DNA of 64,000 nt from C7867-006 sp964453075 (GCA_964453075.1 CAYVNM010000002.1:22402-86401); one strand, 5' to 3'; positions 7,122 to 16,195 are shown, counted from the first letter of the stretch. Program-made: numbers and translations. The notes: generated from the sequence alone by a model not told the origin.

Positions 7122-7640
7122 CCGAACAAATTGTCACTATATATTAGGATAAATAATCAGATCAGTGCACCAGAACTTCGTGTAATTATGGAAGACGGTT
7201 CAAACCTGGGAGTTATATCCACAAAAGAGGCTTTGGACAAAGCACGAGAAGCCGGACTTGATCTAATTGAAATATCACCAAAAGCCAATCCGCCAGTTGC
7301 AAAAATCATGGATTATGGTAAATTTCAGTATGCTGAAAACAAGAAGCTAAAGGTGGCAAAAACCAAGGCCCATACCGTAGAAATCAAGAATATACAGGTA
7401 AAAGTAGGCACGGGAGACCATGATTTGGAGCTTAAAGCAAAAAAAGCCTCTGGATGGTTAAAGGAAGGAAATCGCATAAAAATAGACCTTTTTCTACCAG
7501 GAAGAACAAAATACATGGACATTAAGTTCCTCAAGGAGCGCATGGACAGAGTTTTGAAACTAATCACCGAGGAATACAAAGTTGCCGATGAGGCCAAAAA
7601 GTCTCCAAAGGGGTTAAGTATAATAATAGAAAAAGCATAA
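7113..7640 (+). CDS. infC: translation initiation factor IF-3
   Basis: 175 residues from the ATG at 7113 (MEFPNKLSLYIRINNQISAPELRVI). Contains the IF3 N-domain (RVIMEDGSNLGVISTKEALDKAREAGLDLIEISPKANPPVAKIMDYGKFQY) and the C-domain (HDLELKAKKASGWLKEGNRIKIDLFLPGR). IF3 binds the 30S subunit and proofreads initiation. The frame is open to 7014, but that region encodes the E1 element, not IF3-like sequence. First gene of the infC-rpmI-rplT operon. Confidence 0.93.
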   Translation: MEFPNKLSLYIRINNQISAPELRVIMEDGSNLGVISTKEALDKAREAGLDLIEISPKANPPVAKIMDYGKFQYAENKKLKVAKTKAHTVEIKNIQVKVGTGDHDLELKAKKASGWLKEGNRIKIDLFLPGRTKYMDIKFLKERMDRVLKLITEEYKVADEAKKSPKGLSIIIEKA

Positions 7641-7654
7641 ACACAAAATTTATC

Positions 7655-7840
7655 ATGAGCACAAAAACAAACAAGTCATTCTCAAAAAGATTGAAAGTAA
7701 GCAAAAACGGTAAAATTACCGCACGAAAAAGTGGTCAAAACCATTTCAATGTAAAAGAAAGCCGTAGATCACAGTTAGCCAAAAAGAAAGGTGTTTCCTT
7801 TACTATCAGCAATAAGGACCGTGCCCATTATATAAAATAA
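7655..7840 (+). CDS. rpmI: ribosomal protein bL35
   Basis: 61 residues, KSFSKRLKVSKNGKITARKSGQNHFN..., the short lysine-rich L35 pattern. Placed 14 nt after infC and before rplT, the standard order. Confidence 0.93.
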   Translation: MSTKTNKSFSKRLKVSKNGKITARKSGQNHFNVKESRRSQLAKKKGVSFTISNKDRAHYIK

Positions 7841-7873
7841 AAAAATTAGTAAGATAATTATAAAACAACCAAC

Positions 7874-8251
7874 ATGACAAGAGTAAAAGGTGGTGTTAAC
7901 GCACTAAAATCAAGAAAGAATATCCTCCGAAAAGTAAAAGGATACAGACACGGCAGAGGAACAAAAGAAAGACAAGCTACAGAAGCCATCTTTCACGCTG
8001 GTACATATGCTTTTGCACACAGAAGAGACAAGAAAACAGATGCTAGACAACTATGGAATGTTAAGATTTCTTACGCCTCAAAAGAACTTGGTACCTCATA
8101 TAGCAAATTAATGGGTAGCCTAAAAAAGAAAGGCGTACTATTAGACAGAAAAATACTAGCTACTTTGGCAAAAGAGAGTCCAGAGACATTCAAAAAAGTG
8201 GCTGAGTTTGCCAAATCATCCCCTGCTCCCAAAGCAACAATAACTAAATAA
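7874..8251 (+). CDS. rplT: ribosomal protein bL20
   Basis: 125 residues. The N-terminal basic region (MTRVKGGVNALKSRKNILRKVKGYRHGRGTKERQATEAIFHAG) and DARQLWNVKISYASKELG are diagnostic of L20. It binds 23S rRNA early in 50S assembly and in some bacteria autoregulates this operon. The C-terminus carries a Lys/Pro/Ala-rich tail. Confidence 0.95.
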   Translation: MTRVKGGVNALKSRKNILRKVKGYRHGRGTKERQATEAIFHAGTYAFAHRRDKKTDARQLWNVKISYASKELGTSYSKLMGSLKKKGVLLDRKILATLAKESPETFKKVAEFAKSSPAPKATITK

Positions 8252-8253
8252 AC

Positions 8254-8280
8254 AAAAAACCGGCCAAAAGCCGGTTTTTT
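8254..8280. terminator. terminator between rplT and the convergent nuclease gene
   Basis: AAAAAACCGGC-caaaa-GCCGGTTTTTT, usable from both strands. Confidence 0.9.
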
Positions 8281-8293
8281 GTTCTTTTTTAAC

Positions 8294-9664
8294 TCATAAG
8301 TTATACCTCTTACCTCTCTCTGGATACACAGCGTCTACCTCCAACTCTTCTCGCAACCTCTGGACTAGATAGGTGGATGCTTTCGGCTCACCCATTACCA
8401 CAAAAACTTTTTTCACTGTCTTAGCAGTATTAGAAACCATATCTACTATTCCATCAGAATCTTTGTGAGAAGAGTACCCAGATATCATTTCAACTCGTGC
8501 TTTTATTGGTACTTGTCTGCCGTTTATTTCTACATATTTTGGTCTTTCTTGTATCTGCCGGCCCAAAGTTCCTATAGCCTGATAACCCATAAGAAGAATT
8601 GTGCTTTTTGGGTCTGGCAAGAAATTCATCTCATGCCACATTACCCTACCACCAGTAGACATACCCGACCCAGCTATAATAATCTTTGGATTTGCTGTGT
8701 TTACTATGGATTGTGAGTCGCGAGAACCATGAGTGATATTAAGTTTTGGAAATTCAAAAATATTATCCCCACTTTTTATTTCTTTTTGCACCTCTGCATT
8801 AAAATCTTTTTTGGAACGAGCATACACTTCTGTAACTTTTTGACCCAAGGGGGAATCCAGAAAAACAGGCACAGAAGGAATGAATCCTCCTTCTACTAGA
8901 TTATTTAATTCATACAAAACCACCTGGGTTCTTTCTATAGAAAAAGCCGGGATCACAACCGCCCCATTGTTTTTTATTGTCTCGGTAATCACCTTGCGAA
9001 ATCTAGCATCTCTCTCATCTTTTGGTTCATGATTGCGGTCACCATAAACACTGTCTACGATCAAGTAATCTGCATCAGTAATTTCTTCCGTGTCTTTGAG
9101 AAGAGGTGCGGGTGAATTACCAGAATCACCCGTAAAAACTATTTTTTTACCATCAAAACTAAATTCATAGATAGCAGAACCTAGTATATGCCCCGCATCC
9201 TTAAGATACACAGAAAAATCTTTGTTAATCTCTATATTCTTGTGATAAGCAACAGTTTCCCACAACGAAAAAGCTTTATTAAAATCATCTATATCATACA
9301 AAGGAATCTCTCGAACCCCTTCAATATCTACCTTCTCTTTCATATCCATAACCTTCAGAGCATCCATGAGCATCAAGTGAGCCAATTCTTTGGTTTCTTT
9401 CGTAGAATAAATCACTCCTTCAAATCCGTCCTTGACCAGCTTACACACCCTACCTATATGATCCATGTGTGCATGAGTAACAAACAAATAATTTACTGAT
9501 TTAACATCATAATCAAACGGTTTGTTATTTTCTTCATAAGAACCTTGCACACCTTGGATCAATCCACAATCTATTAATATTTTTGTTTGGTTTCCTTCTA
9601 ATAGGAAATTGGCGCCTGTGACCGTCCCTACTCCTCCATAAAATGTGACTTGTAATTTATTCAT
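8294..9664 (-). CDS. MBL-fold beta-CASP ribonuclease-like protein
   Basis: 456 residues. The metallo-beta-lactamase motif HAHMDH (near residue 62) follows FYGGVGTVTGANFLLEG. Later motifs are DSVYGDRNHEP, the beta-CASP core (VIPAFSIERTQVVLYEL, GSGMSTGGRVMWH) and a C-terminal SGYSSHKD histidine. This is the architecture of RNA-processing beta-CASP exonucleases and endonucleases; the exact substrate is not deducible. A TATAAA at 9672-9677 ends 7 nt before the ATG, suggesting a leaderless message. Confidence 0.88.
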   Translation of the reverse strand: MNKLQVTFYGGVGTVTGANFLLEGNQTKILIDCGLIQGVQGSYEENNKPFDYDVKSVNYLFVTHAHMDHIGRVCKLVKDGFEGVIYSTKETKELAHLMLMDALKVMDMKEKVDIEGVREIPLYDIDDFNKAFSLWETVAYHKNIEINKDFSVYLKDAGHILGSAIYEFSFDGKKIVFTGDSGNSPAPLLKDTEEITDADYLIVDSVYGDRNHEPKDERDARFRKVITETIKNNGAVVIPAFSIERTQVVLYELNNLVEGGFIPSVPVFLDSPLGQKVTEVYARSKKDFNAEVQKEIKSGDNIFEFPKLNITHGSRDSQSIVNTANPKIIIAGSGMSTGGRVMWHEMNFLPDPKSTILLMGYQAIGTLGRQIQERPKYVEINGRQVPIKARVEMISGYSSHKDSDGIVDMVSNTAKTVKKVFVVMGEPKASTYLVQRLREELEVDAVYPERGKRYNL

Positions 9665-9799
9665 TGTAATTTTTATATGCCCACTCCTTACAGGAGCAGT
9701 ACACCTTTTGGATTTTTTAATTCACTTCGTTCTTAAAAAATCTCAAGAAGGTCTTGCAGTTGGGTCCCGTCCCAACCTCACCGCTCAAAAATGTGATGC
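9665..9799. other. intergenic hairpins, no gene
   Basis: Contains GATTTTTTAA/TTAAAAAATC and GTTGGG/CCCAAC hairpins that can terminate the minus-strand gene at 9800-10201. No coding potential seen. Confidence 0.5.
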
Positions 9800-10201
9800 T
9801 TAATCTTTTTTCCATATTTTTATTCCGTACAAAGAACCAACTAATCCACCAATCAAATCCAAGATTAAGTCAGACGAGGTGTCGGTAACATAGGCCATGC
9901 CATCAGAAAAAGAAGTGGTCCCGACACTTAGTTCAAGAAATTCCCACAACAATCCTACAACTAAAGTACTAAACAAAACCCGAATAACAACTTTCTTATT
10001 CGTCCACGTAGAAAAATCTATTGTTTTTTTTATAATAACCAAAGAAAACATCCCAACAATAACCCCTCCCAGAAAATGAAGAAGCATATCATACCACCAA
10101 TAAAACCAGTCTAAATAAAATTTAACACTAGCAAAAAACAAAACAGCAAGAATAAATAACAATATTGAGGCTGTTTTAAATAAAGTTGTTTTTGTCATCA
10201 C
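9800..10201 (-). CDS. small integral membrane protein (YjdF/DUF2238-like)
   Basis: 133 residues with four hydrophobic helices. Polar residues inside or beside the helices (DMLLHFLGG, LLWEFLEL, DTSSDLILDLIGG) resemble, from memory, the DUF2238/YjdF membrane family, whose function is unknown. Two ATG codons are adjacent; the first is used here. Followed by terminator-like hairpins. Confidence 0.7.
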   Translation of the reverse strand: MMTKTTLFKTASILLFILAVLFFASVKFYLDWFYWWYDMLLHFLGGVIVGMFSLVIIKKTIDFSTWTNKKVVIRVLFSTLVVGLLWEFLELSVGTTSFSDGMAYVTDTSSDLILDLIGGLVGSLYGIKIWKKD

Positions 10202-10227
10202 TTTCTAATTGTATCAAAAATAAAATT

Positions 10228-10257
10228 AAAATACCCACGAAAATCGTGAGTGTTTTA
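10228..10257 (-). terminator. terminator of candidate ncRNA
   Basis: Hairpin ACACTCACGA-ttt-TCGTGGGTAT on minus followed by TTTAATTTTATTTTT. Confidence 0.65.
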
Positions 10258-10258
10258 A

Positions 10259-10409
10259 TAGGGTTACAGTGATACTCCCCTACAAAAAAAGTAGGTGGGT
10301 GCTCTCACTCATACTCGTCAGAACAAAAAATAAATTTCATGCTCATCGTGGTATAAAAATATTGAACTCCCTTAAAAATTCTTAGGTAGAAAGTATCAAA
10401 GCAACCCTG
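10259..10409 (-). ncRNA. candidate structured small RNA (~150-180 nt), 6S-like layout
   Basis: No reading frame fits this interval. A good promoter precedes it and a terminator follows it. The two ends pair: AGGGTT/AACCCT and GATACT/AGTATC, joining 10259-10276 to 10391-10409, with an internal CCTAC-ttttttt-GTAGG hairpin and an open middle. A long closed rod with a central bubble and this length would suit 6S RNA, but I cannot show the promoter-mimic bubble. Identity is unproven. Confidence 0.5.
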
Positions 10410-10414
10410 TGTTA

Positions 10415-10442
10415 ATTATACTCTCCCGAAAAACCATGCCAA
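10415..10442 (-). promoter_or_regulatory. promoter of candidate ncRNA 10259-10409
   Basis: On minus: TTGGCA (10437-10442), 16-nt spacer, TATAAT (10415-10420). It lies 30 nt beyond the ndk stop and would not serve any annotated CDS closely. Confidence 0.65.
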
Positions 10443-10472
10443 CTTGTAACCGAGCAACAAATAGTGTGTAAA

Positions 10473-11075
10473 TTACTCTAAAATACCGTCCAGATTCACA
10501 TCATACATTATTTGTTCTTGAACCAATCTATAATCTGACAATTCGTCTTTTTTGAACCAGTGATTTATTTCCATTTCAGCTTCTTTTGGTGAACCTGATG
10601 CATGAATAAGATTTCTTACAGCTCTACCATCAGTATCCGCCATAATGTAAGAATCCAAAACATAATCACCTCTTATTGTTCCAACATCGGACGATCTTGG
10701 CTCTGTTCCACCAGTAATCTTTCTAACAATCTCAACAACATGTGCACCTTCCCAAACCATAGCCACAACAGGACCAGAAGTCATATATTTCTTTAATTTC
10801 TCTAGTATTACTGCAGTTATTTCAAAAGGATCTTCTGTTGGTAAAACCTCCCCCTTCTCCTTGGCTGCTTTCACTCTTTTCTCCCCTGTAATTCTGCGCC
10901 AATCTGGATCTAGAGTGTAGTGTTTTTCTATATGTTCCTCTGTAGGCACACACATCTTTACACCAACAAGCTTCAGCCCAGTTCTCTCAAACCTTCCTAT
11001 AATTTCACCTACAAGAGTTCTCTGTACTCCGTCTGGCTTGACAACAACAAGAGTTCTTTCTTTTTTTGGATGCAT
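10473..11075 (-). CDS. ndk: nucleoside diphosphate kinase, extended form
   Basis: 200 residues from the ATG at 11075 (MHPKKERTLVVVKPDGVQRTLVGEIIGRFERTGLKLVGVKM). The active-site histidine is in NLIHASGSP. The kinase transfers gamma-phosphate between NTPs and NDPs. The protein is ~60 residues longer than the usual 140, with an insertion after the first third (GEKRVKAAKEKGEVLPTEDPFEITAVILEKLKKYM) and a longer tail. A start at 11114 is possible but gives a non-conserved extension. Ends the secY-adk-map-ndk group. Confidence 0.9.
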   Translation of the reverse strand: MHPKKERTLVVVKPDGVQRTLVGEIIGRFERTGLKLVGVKMCVPTEEHIEKHYTLDPDWRRITGEKRVKAAKEKGEVLPTEDPFEITAVILEKLKKYMTSGPVVAMVWEGAHVVEIVRKITGGTEPRSSDVGTIRGDYVLDSYIMADTDGRAVRNLIHASGSPKEAEMEINHWFKKDELSDYRLVQEQIMYDVNLDGILE

Positions 11076-11120
11076 AAAAATAAATTTTATAAAATAATGC
11101 CTTAAGGATATCAAAAAATA

Positions 11121-11888
11121 CTACTTAGTCAAAATAATTGGGTCACCATCTGTTATTGCTATGGTGTGTTCAAAATGAGCAGCATTTGAACCGTCTGAAG
11201 TTTTATAAGTATAACCATCACTACTTAAAACTATCCTATCAGAACCAAGTGTGAGCATGGGTTCTATGGCAATAACCATGCCGGGCACGAGTTTTTCTCC
11301 GGCACCCTTTCTACCTTCGTTTGGTACAAAAGGGTCTTCATGGACCTTGTAGCCTACCCCATGGCCTGCCAGCCCCTGACAAATACCATATCCCAAAGGT
11401 CTTGCGAAAGATTCTATGGCAAAACCTATATCACCCACGTGGTTACCTCCCTTTGCCACTTTTATTCCTAGAAACAAGGCCTCCTTACAATGTTCTATTA
11501 GTTTCTTGTCTTCTGGCTTGAGTTTTCCAACACCAATCGTAATTGCACTATCGGTGATAAGTTTATCGTGAATTATTCCAAGATCCAGTGAGACAACATC
11601 TCCCTCCTGCAAAATGTGTGGTTTCTCATTTGGAATACCGTGAACTATTTCATTATTTACAGAAACACAAAGAGCTGCAGGATATGCTCTTTTGGCACCC
11701 CTCGGTGTGTAATTTAAAAAAGCCGCCCTATCTCCACCTTCTTCTATAAGTTTTCTTGCCAAATCTTCTAAATCCTGTGTTGAAACACCCGCTACAACTA
11801 TCTTTGCCAATTCAGCCAATATAAAAGCATGACGTATCCCGCCCTCTCGTAGTGTTTCTATTTCTTTTTGAGTCTTTATATTTACCAT
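11121..11888 (-). CDS. map: methionine aminopeptidase, type I
   Basis: 255 residues. Metal ligands are visible: D in SLDLGII, D in ITDSAIT, H in GHGVGYKVHEDP, E in AIEPML and E in HFEHTIAI. Removes N-terminal methionine co-translationally. The secY-adk-map order on one strand is the classical spc-operon end. Confidence 0.95.
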   Translation of the reverse strand: MVNIKTQKEIETLREGGIRHAFILAELAKIVVAGVSTQDLEDLARKLIEEGGDRAAFLNYTPRGAKRAYPAALCVSVNNEIVHGIPNEKPHILQEGDVVSLDLGIIHDKLITDSAITIGVGKLKPEDKKLIEHCKEALFLGIKVAKGGNHVGDIGFAIESFARPLGYGICQGLAGHGVGYKVHEDPFVPNEGRKGAGEKLVPGMVIAIEPMLTLGSDRIVLSSDGYTYKTSDGSNAAHFEHTIAITDGDPIILTK

Positions 11889-11897
11889 CCAGCTAAA

Positions 11898-12488
11898 TTA
11901 CATCCCTATCTTAGTCATTAATTCTTTATTAACTTCCACGATAGATTGTTCACCATTTACTGTAATAAAATTATAAAATTCATTATCTTTAAAATACTCC
12001 ATAGCGGGAATAACATTTTTTTCAAACCAATCCAATCTTTTTTCTATTTGATCGATCTTATCATCCCCCCTATCTCGCTCGAGCAATCTCTCTCTAGCCC
12101 AATCTCTAGAAACCTGTATGTATATAACAAATGGTTTCTCTCTTTTATAAAACTTCATTGCAGAGTTTAGTATTGGAGCCTCGTGTGCACGCCGAGACAA
12201 GCCGTCCAAAATCATGTGTTCATCTCCAGAAACATGTTTGACAAAGTATTCAGACCAAATCCAAATAGGCAGAAACTCTGGAAGCAACCCGCCCTTTTCT
12301 ATAATTTCATTTGTTTGAGTTGCGGTAAAAGAAGCTTCCGTAATAAATTCTCTGAATCTTTGACCTGTTTCAATATACAAAGTCTTTTTCTCAGGATCTA
12401 CTTTCTTTAGATAATCAATTAAAATTTTTGCTTGGGTCCCCTTTCCTGCGCCAGATGGACCAAAGAATATAAATGTTTTTGGAGTCAT
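11898..12488 (-). CDS. adk: adenylate kinase family nucleotide kinase
   Basis: 196 residues starting at 12488 (MTPKTFIFFGPSGAGKGTQAKIL). P-loop GPSGAGKGTQ, NMP-binding region, DGLSRRAHE (variant of the DGFPR motif) and the lid arginines RDWARERLLERDRGDDK. The zinc-type long lid is absent. TATAAT at 12495-12500 ends 6 nt before this ATG, which argues for a leaderless mRNA and against the upstream in-frame ATG at 12503. The atypical DGLSRR motif leaves the exact nucleotide specificity open. Confidence 0.85.
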   Translation of the reverse strand: MTPKTFIFFGPSGAGKGTQAKILIDYLKKVDPEKKTLYIETGQRFREFITEASFTATQTNEIIEKGGLLPEFLPIWIWSEYFVKHVSGDEHMILDGLSRRAHEAPILNSAMKFYKREKPFVIYIQVSRDWARERLLERDRGDDKIDQIEKRLDWFEKNVIPAMEYFKDNEFYNFITVNGEQSIVEVNKELMTKIGM

Positions 12489-12513
12489 GACTCTATTATA
12501 CAATAAAATTCAG

Positions 12514-12560
12514 ACTACTTAAATCTTGCTGGAACGATGAGTTCGCCAGATTTAGAAATT
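12514..12560 (-). repeat. degenerate family E remnant after secY
   Basis: The segment GAACGATGAGTTCGCCAGATTT resembles the right arm of copy E5 (GAACGAGGAGTTCGCCAAATTT) and pairs with AAATCTTGCTGG just upstream. It abuts the secY stop codon as the full E copies abut their genes, but the apical stem is missing. Confidence 0.4.
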
Positions 12561-13832
12561 CTAGTACTCGCGAATAGATACCTGAGCATCTATCTTCTTA
12601 ATCAGATCGATAACCACAGAGACCACGATAAGTAGAGATGTTCCTCCGATAGAAACAGCTGTTATGCCCGTTGCACCCTTCATTATAAGAGGAAGAACTG
12701 CTATAACCCCCAGAAACAAAGCTCCAACCAGTGTTAGGCGAGTTAATATTCTGGATATGTGATCAGATGTAGATTTTCCTGGTCTCACACCTGGTATAAA
12801 AGCTCCATTTTTTTGAAGATTTTCTGATATTTGATCCGGATCAAAAGTAACTGCTGTATAGAAGTATGTAAACACAAAAACCAAAAAGAAATAAGCAATA
12901 GCGTAAAACCAACTATTAGCAAGAATGTTTAGTATAAAACCAGACACTGATTGGACTGTTAAATTACTTGCACCTTGCAAAAATCTCAAGATCATTTGAG
13001 GGAACAAAAGAATAGACAAGGCAAATATTATAGGAATAACTCCAGCTTGGTTGATTCTTAATGGTAAATAGGTAGATGTTCCACCATATACCTTATTTCC
13101 CCTAACCTGCTTTGCATAAGTAACAGGTATTGGTCTTTCTGCTTCTGTAATAATAACAACGCCAACTATAACAACAGCCGCAATAGCTATGAAAGCTAGA
13201 TAAATAGGCAATTGAGATATCTCAAAGGTAAACACCAATTGACCCAATGTTACTGGTAGATTAGCTACTATACCTGCGAATATTATTAGCGATACTCCAT
13301 TTCCTATACCGTACTCTGATATAAGCTCACCTATCCACATGAGAAGCACAGAACCTGCTGTAATAACTATTAAGTTAGTAACCATTTCAAGTGATGTAAG
13401 TTTTTCCAAAACTTGCTGGTTTTCCAAAAGCTTTATAAAGCTAAAGGCCTGAATTATAGAAAGTGGAATAGAAAGCATTCTACTGTATTGAGCAAATTTT
13501 CTTTTTCCAGCCTGACCTTCCTCTTGGTACATCTCTTTCAATCTTGAGGACATAATGGTCATAAGCTGCATAATAATAGAAGCAGTAATATAAGGACCAA
13601 CTCCGAGCATCACAATGGAGAGTTGAGACAAACCTCCACCTGAAAATAGATTGAGCAATCCAAAAAATTCATTACCAGAAAAGAAAGCAGCTAATTTAGC
13701 AGTATCAACTCCTCCTATTGGGACAGAAGCGAGTACACGAAACAGCACCAAAGCAAAAAGAGTAAAGAATATTCTTTTTCTTAAAACACTGTCCTGAAAA
13801 ATTAAAACGAATTTATTAAGAAAATTTTTCAT
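12561..13832 (-). CDS. secY: protein translocase subunit SecY
   Basis: 423 residues with about ten membrane helices. SecY signatures: the plug-region FSGGGLSQLSIVMLGVGPYITASIIMQLM, TEAERPIPVTYAKQVRG in the cytosolic loop that contacts the ribosome, and PGVRPGKSTSDHI. Forms the SecYEG channel. Directly downstream of rplO, as in most bacteria. Confidence 0.97.
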   Translation of the reverse strand: MKNFLNKFVLIFQDSVLRKRIFFTLFALVLFRVLASVPIGGVDTAKLAAFFSGNEFFGLLNLFSGGGLSQLSIVMLGVGPYITASIIMQLMTIMSSRLKEMYQEEGQAGKRKFAQYSRMLSIPLSIIQAFSFIKLLENQQVLEKLTSLEMVTNLIVITAGSVLLMWIGELISEYGIGNGVSLIIFAGIVANLPVTLGQLVFTFEISQLPIYLAFIAIAAVVIVGVVIITEAERPIPVTYAKQVRGNKVYGGTSTYLPLRINQAGVIPIIFALSILLFPQMILRFLQGASNLTVQSVSGFILNILANSWFYAIAYFFLVFVFTYFYTAVTFDPDQISENLQKNGAFIPGVRPGKSTSDHISRILTRLTLVGALFLGVIAVLPLIMKGATGITAVSIGGTSLLIVVSVVIDLIKKIDAQVSIREY

Positions 13833-13849
13833 GTATTTATTCTACCACC

Positions 13850-14293
13850 TTAAACCAAACACTTTCCACCAGCCTTTTCTATAGCTGCTTTAGCAGAAAC
13901 AGATACCAAACAATTCTTGATTGTTAGACTTTTATCTAATGTGCCTGTGCCCAAAAGCTTAACTCTCGGTGCATCACCTGACATTTTTTTGACCAAGCCT
14001 GCTTTAACCAAAGCACTAGGAGAAACTACATCACCGTTTTTGAAAACTTTATTCAAGTCACCAAGATTGACCACTGAGGCCTTTAATTCAATACTTGTGT
14101 TTATGTTTTTACCACGACCGCGTAATTTTGGAACTCTTTTTATAAAATCTCTAATCTCTGGTCGTTTCTTGTGACCCGCTCTGGCATTTTGTCCTTTTGT
14201 ACCTCGCCCTGCTGTTTTACCACGAGTACCACCACGTCCTATTTGGCGTGTTTTTTTGTTTGGGTGTGTTCTTTTTAGTTCGTGTGTTTGCAT
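13850..14293 (-). CDS. rplO: ribosomal protein uL15
   Basis: 147 residues. The N-terminal glycine/arginine-rich extension (TRQIGRGGTRGKTAGRGTKGQNARAG) is characteristic of L15. Directly after rpsE; no rpmD (uL30) lies between, in line with the known absence of L30 in CPR. Confidence 0.95.
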   Translation of the reverse strand: MQTHELKRTHPNKKTRQIGRGGTRGKTAGRGTKGQNARAGHKKRPEIRDFIKRVPKLRGRGKNINTSIELKASVVNLGDLNKVFKNGDVVSPSALVKAGLVKKMSGDAPRVKLLGTGTLDKSLTIKNCLVSVSAKAAIEKAGGKCLV

Positions 14294-14294
14294 G

Positions 14295-14879
14295 TTATTT
14301 TCTTACGACTAGTTGATTTAATGCTTTAACAGCTGCTTTGGCATTGTTTATTTTGTTTTTACTTCTTGAAAAGATTTTTGCACTTACTTCTTTTATTCCT
14401 GCAAACTCTAATACTGTTCGGACAGATGAGCCAGCCAAAATACCTTTTCCAGGAGCTCTCATTATAACAACTCTTGAACTTGAGTACTTAGCACTTACTT
14501 CGTGTGGAATAGAGCCACTCTTAGTCATTACTACCTTTATCATGTTCTTCTTTGCATCTCTAACAGCCTTGTCTATAGCCACTGGAGTATCCCCTGCTTT
14601 ACCAAGACCAACACCAACTCTTCCTCTCCTATCACCTATCACCACACCGACAGAAAAGCTGAATCTTCGTCCTCCCGTAACAACTCTTGTTACTCTTCTG
14701 ATGCTTATTATTTTTTGATCAAACTCAGGTTTAACACGAGCCTCTCTTCTAGGAGGAGCCTTGCGAGAATTTTTTTTGAATTCTCTCGGAGCTTGATGAG
14801 CAAAAGATGCATCTTTAGTAGCAACATCTGTTGTATCTTCTACCACCACATCTTCAATTTTTATTTCTTCTGGTTCCAT
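14295..14879 (-). CDS. rpsE: ribosomal protein uS5
   Basis: 194 residues. The conserved S5 core (RRVTRVVTGGRRFSFSVGVVIGDRRGRVGVGLGKAGDTPVAIDKA and GIKEVSAKIFSRSKNKINNAKAAVKAL) is preceded by a ~50-residue charged N-terminal extension (MEPEEIKIEDVVVEDTTDV...). Helps ribosomal decoding accuracy. Confidence 0.96.
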   Translation of the reverse strand: MEPEEIKIEDVVVEDTTDVATKDASFAHQAPREFKKNSRKAPPRREARVKPEFDQKIISIRRVTRVVTGGRRFSFSVGVVIGDRRGRVGVGLGKAGDTPVAIDKAVRDAKKNMIKVVMTKSGSIPHEVSAKYSSSRVVIMRAPGKGILAGSSVRTVLEFAGIKEVSAKIFSRSKNKINNAKAAVKALNQLVVRK

Positions 14880-14887
14880 AATATTTT

Positions 14888-15238
14888 TTAAAACTTAAGA
14901 CCTCCTTTACGAGCACCATCTGCGACCGCTTTAACATTACCTGTATAAATAAATCCTCCTCTATCAAAAACTACATTTGATATTTTCTTTGCTAAGGCTT
15001 TTTCTGCAATACTCTCGCCCACAAGCGCAGCTTTTTCCATCATGGTTTTACCCTTAACTTCTCTAGAATGAGCAGAAGCAATTGTTACTGCTTTTACATC
15101 ATCTATGAGTTGTACTGAAATGTGCTTATTTGATTTGTAAACAGATAAACGAGGTTTTTCAGATGTACCAGAAATATTAGAACGAATCTTGCTGTGTCGT
15201 CTTGTTCTTTTTTCTAGTTTTGCGTTTAATTTTTTCAT
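14888..15238 (-). CDS. rplR: ribosomal protein uL18
   Basis: 116 residues, with RLSVYKSNKHISVQLIDD and VVFDRGGFIYTGNVKAVADGARKGGLKF at the end. Binds 5S rRNA. Confidence 0.96.
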   Translation of the reverse strand: MKKLNAKLEKRTRRHSKIRSNISGTSEKPRLSVYKSNKHISVQLIDDVKAVTIASAHSREVKGKTMMEKAALVGESIAEKALAKKISNVVFDRGGFIYTGNVKAVADGARKGGLKF

Positions 15239-15260
15239 AGTATTTTATATTACCCCTCTA

Positions 15261-15794
15261 TTAGGCTGTTTTCTTGCCTTGTTTTCTCTTAACAACCTCA
15301 CCCTCATATCTGATTCCCTTTCCTTTGTAAGGTTCTGGTTTCTTTAGTGATCTTACGTTTGCAACAAATTCTCCGACCACTTCTTTATCAATACCTGTAA
15401 CAGTAATTACGTTTTTCTCTGCTGTTACCTTTAGAGTTTTTGGTATTGGAACATTAACTGGATGTGAAAAACCAAGTGCCAAAACCAAATTTTCTCCTTT
15501 AACCTCTGATTTGTAACCAATACCCTCAATCACAAGTTTCTTAACATAAGGAGTGGTAACACCAGAAATCATGTTCATAATGTGTGATGCGTATGTTCCC
15601 CAAAGTGCTCTGTTTTCTAGAGTATCTTTCTTTGGCACCAAAGTTATACTATCTGAACCTATAGTTATCTCAATATCTTGTTTGAATTTTTTTGTTAGTG
15701 TACCTAGAGATCCTTTAACAGAGAAAACTCCCAGAGAATTTGAAACTTCTGTTCCTTTTGGTATCGCTATTACTTTTTTTCCGATTCTTGACAT
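15261..15794 (-). CDS. rplF: ribosomal protein uL6
   Basis: 177 residues from the ATG at 15794 (MSRIGKKVIAIPKGTEV). The frame is open to 15815, but that start would overlap rpsH, and SRIGKK is the conserved N-terminus. The end PEPYKGKGIRYEGEVVKRKQGKKTA is diagnostic. Confidence 0.96.
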   Translation of the reverse strand: MSRIGKKVIAIPKGTEVSNSLGVFSVKGSLGTLTKKFKQDIEITIGSDSITLVPKKDTLENRALWGTYASHIMNMISGVTTPYVKKLVIEGIGYKSEVKGENLVLALGFSHPVNVPIPKTLKVTAEKNVITVTGIDKEVVGEFVANVRSLKKPEPYKGKGIRYEGEVVKRKQGKKTA

Positions 15795-15808
15795 GATGTT
15801 GTTATAAA

Positions 15809-16195
15809 TTACCAAACCTTAAGTAGAGCTTCTCCACCTGTGTTTGCCTCTTTTGCAGACTTATCTGTCATAACACCTTTTGGTGTTGATAGTATCAAAG
15901 CTCCCATTCCACCTTTTACTTTATTAATACCTTTTGCTTTTTGATAAATTCTTTTTGAAGTTTTTGAAACTCTCTCGATTCCGTGTATTTTAGAAACTCC
16001 ATCTTCATAAACCAAAACAACTTCAATGAATTTTGCGATTTTCTTTCCTTTTTTTCCGAATGACTTTATAAATCCATCTTTGAATAGAACATCAGCGATA
16101 GCAAGTTTTAGTTTTGAATAAGGAAAAACAACAGATTCTTTTTTTGATTCTGTGGCATTCTTTATTCTAACTATCATATCTGCGATTGGATCCAT
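15809..16195 (-). CDS. rpsH: ribosomal protein uS8
   Basis: 128 residues. MDPIADMIVRIKNA at the start and STPKGVMTDKSAKEANTGGEALLKVW at the end are standard S8 signatures. 16S rRNA central-domain binder. Confidence 0.96.
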   Translation of the reverse strand: MDPIADMIVRIKNATESKKESVVFPYSKLKLAIADVLFKDGFIKSFGKKGKKIAKFIEVVLVYEDGVSKIHGIERVSKTSKRIYQKAKGINKVKGGMGALILSTPKGVMTDKSAKEANTGGEALLKVW

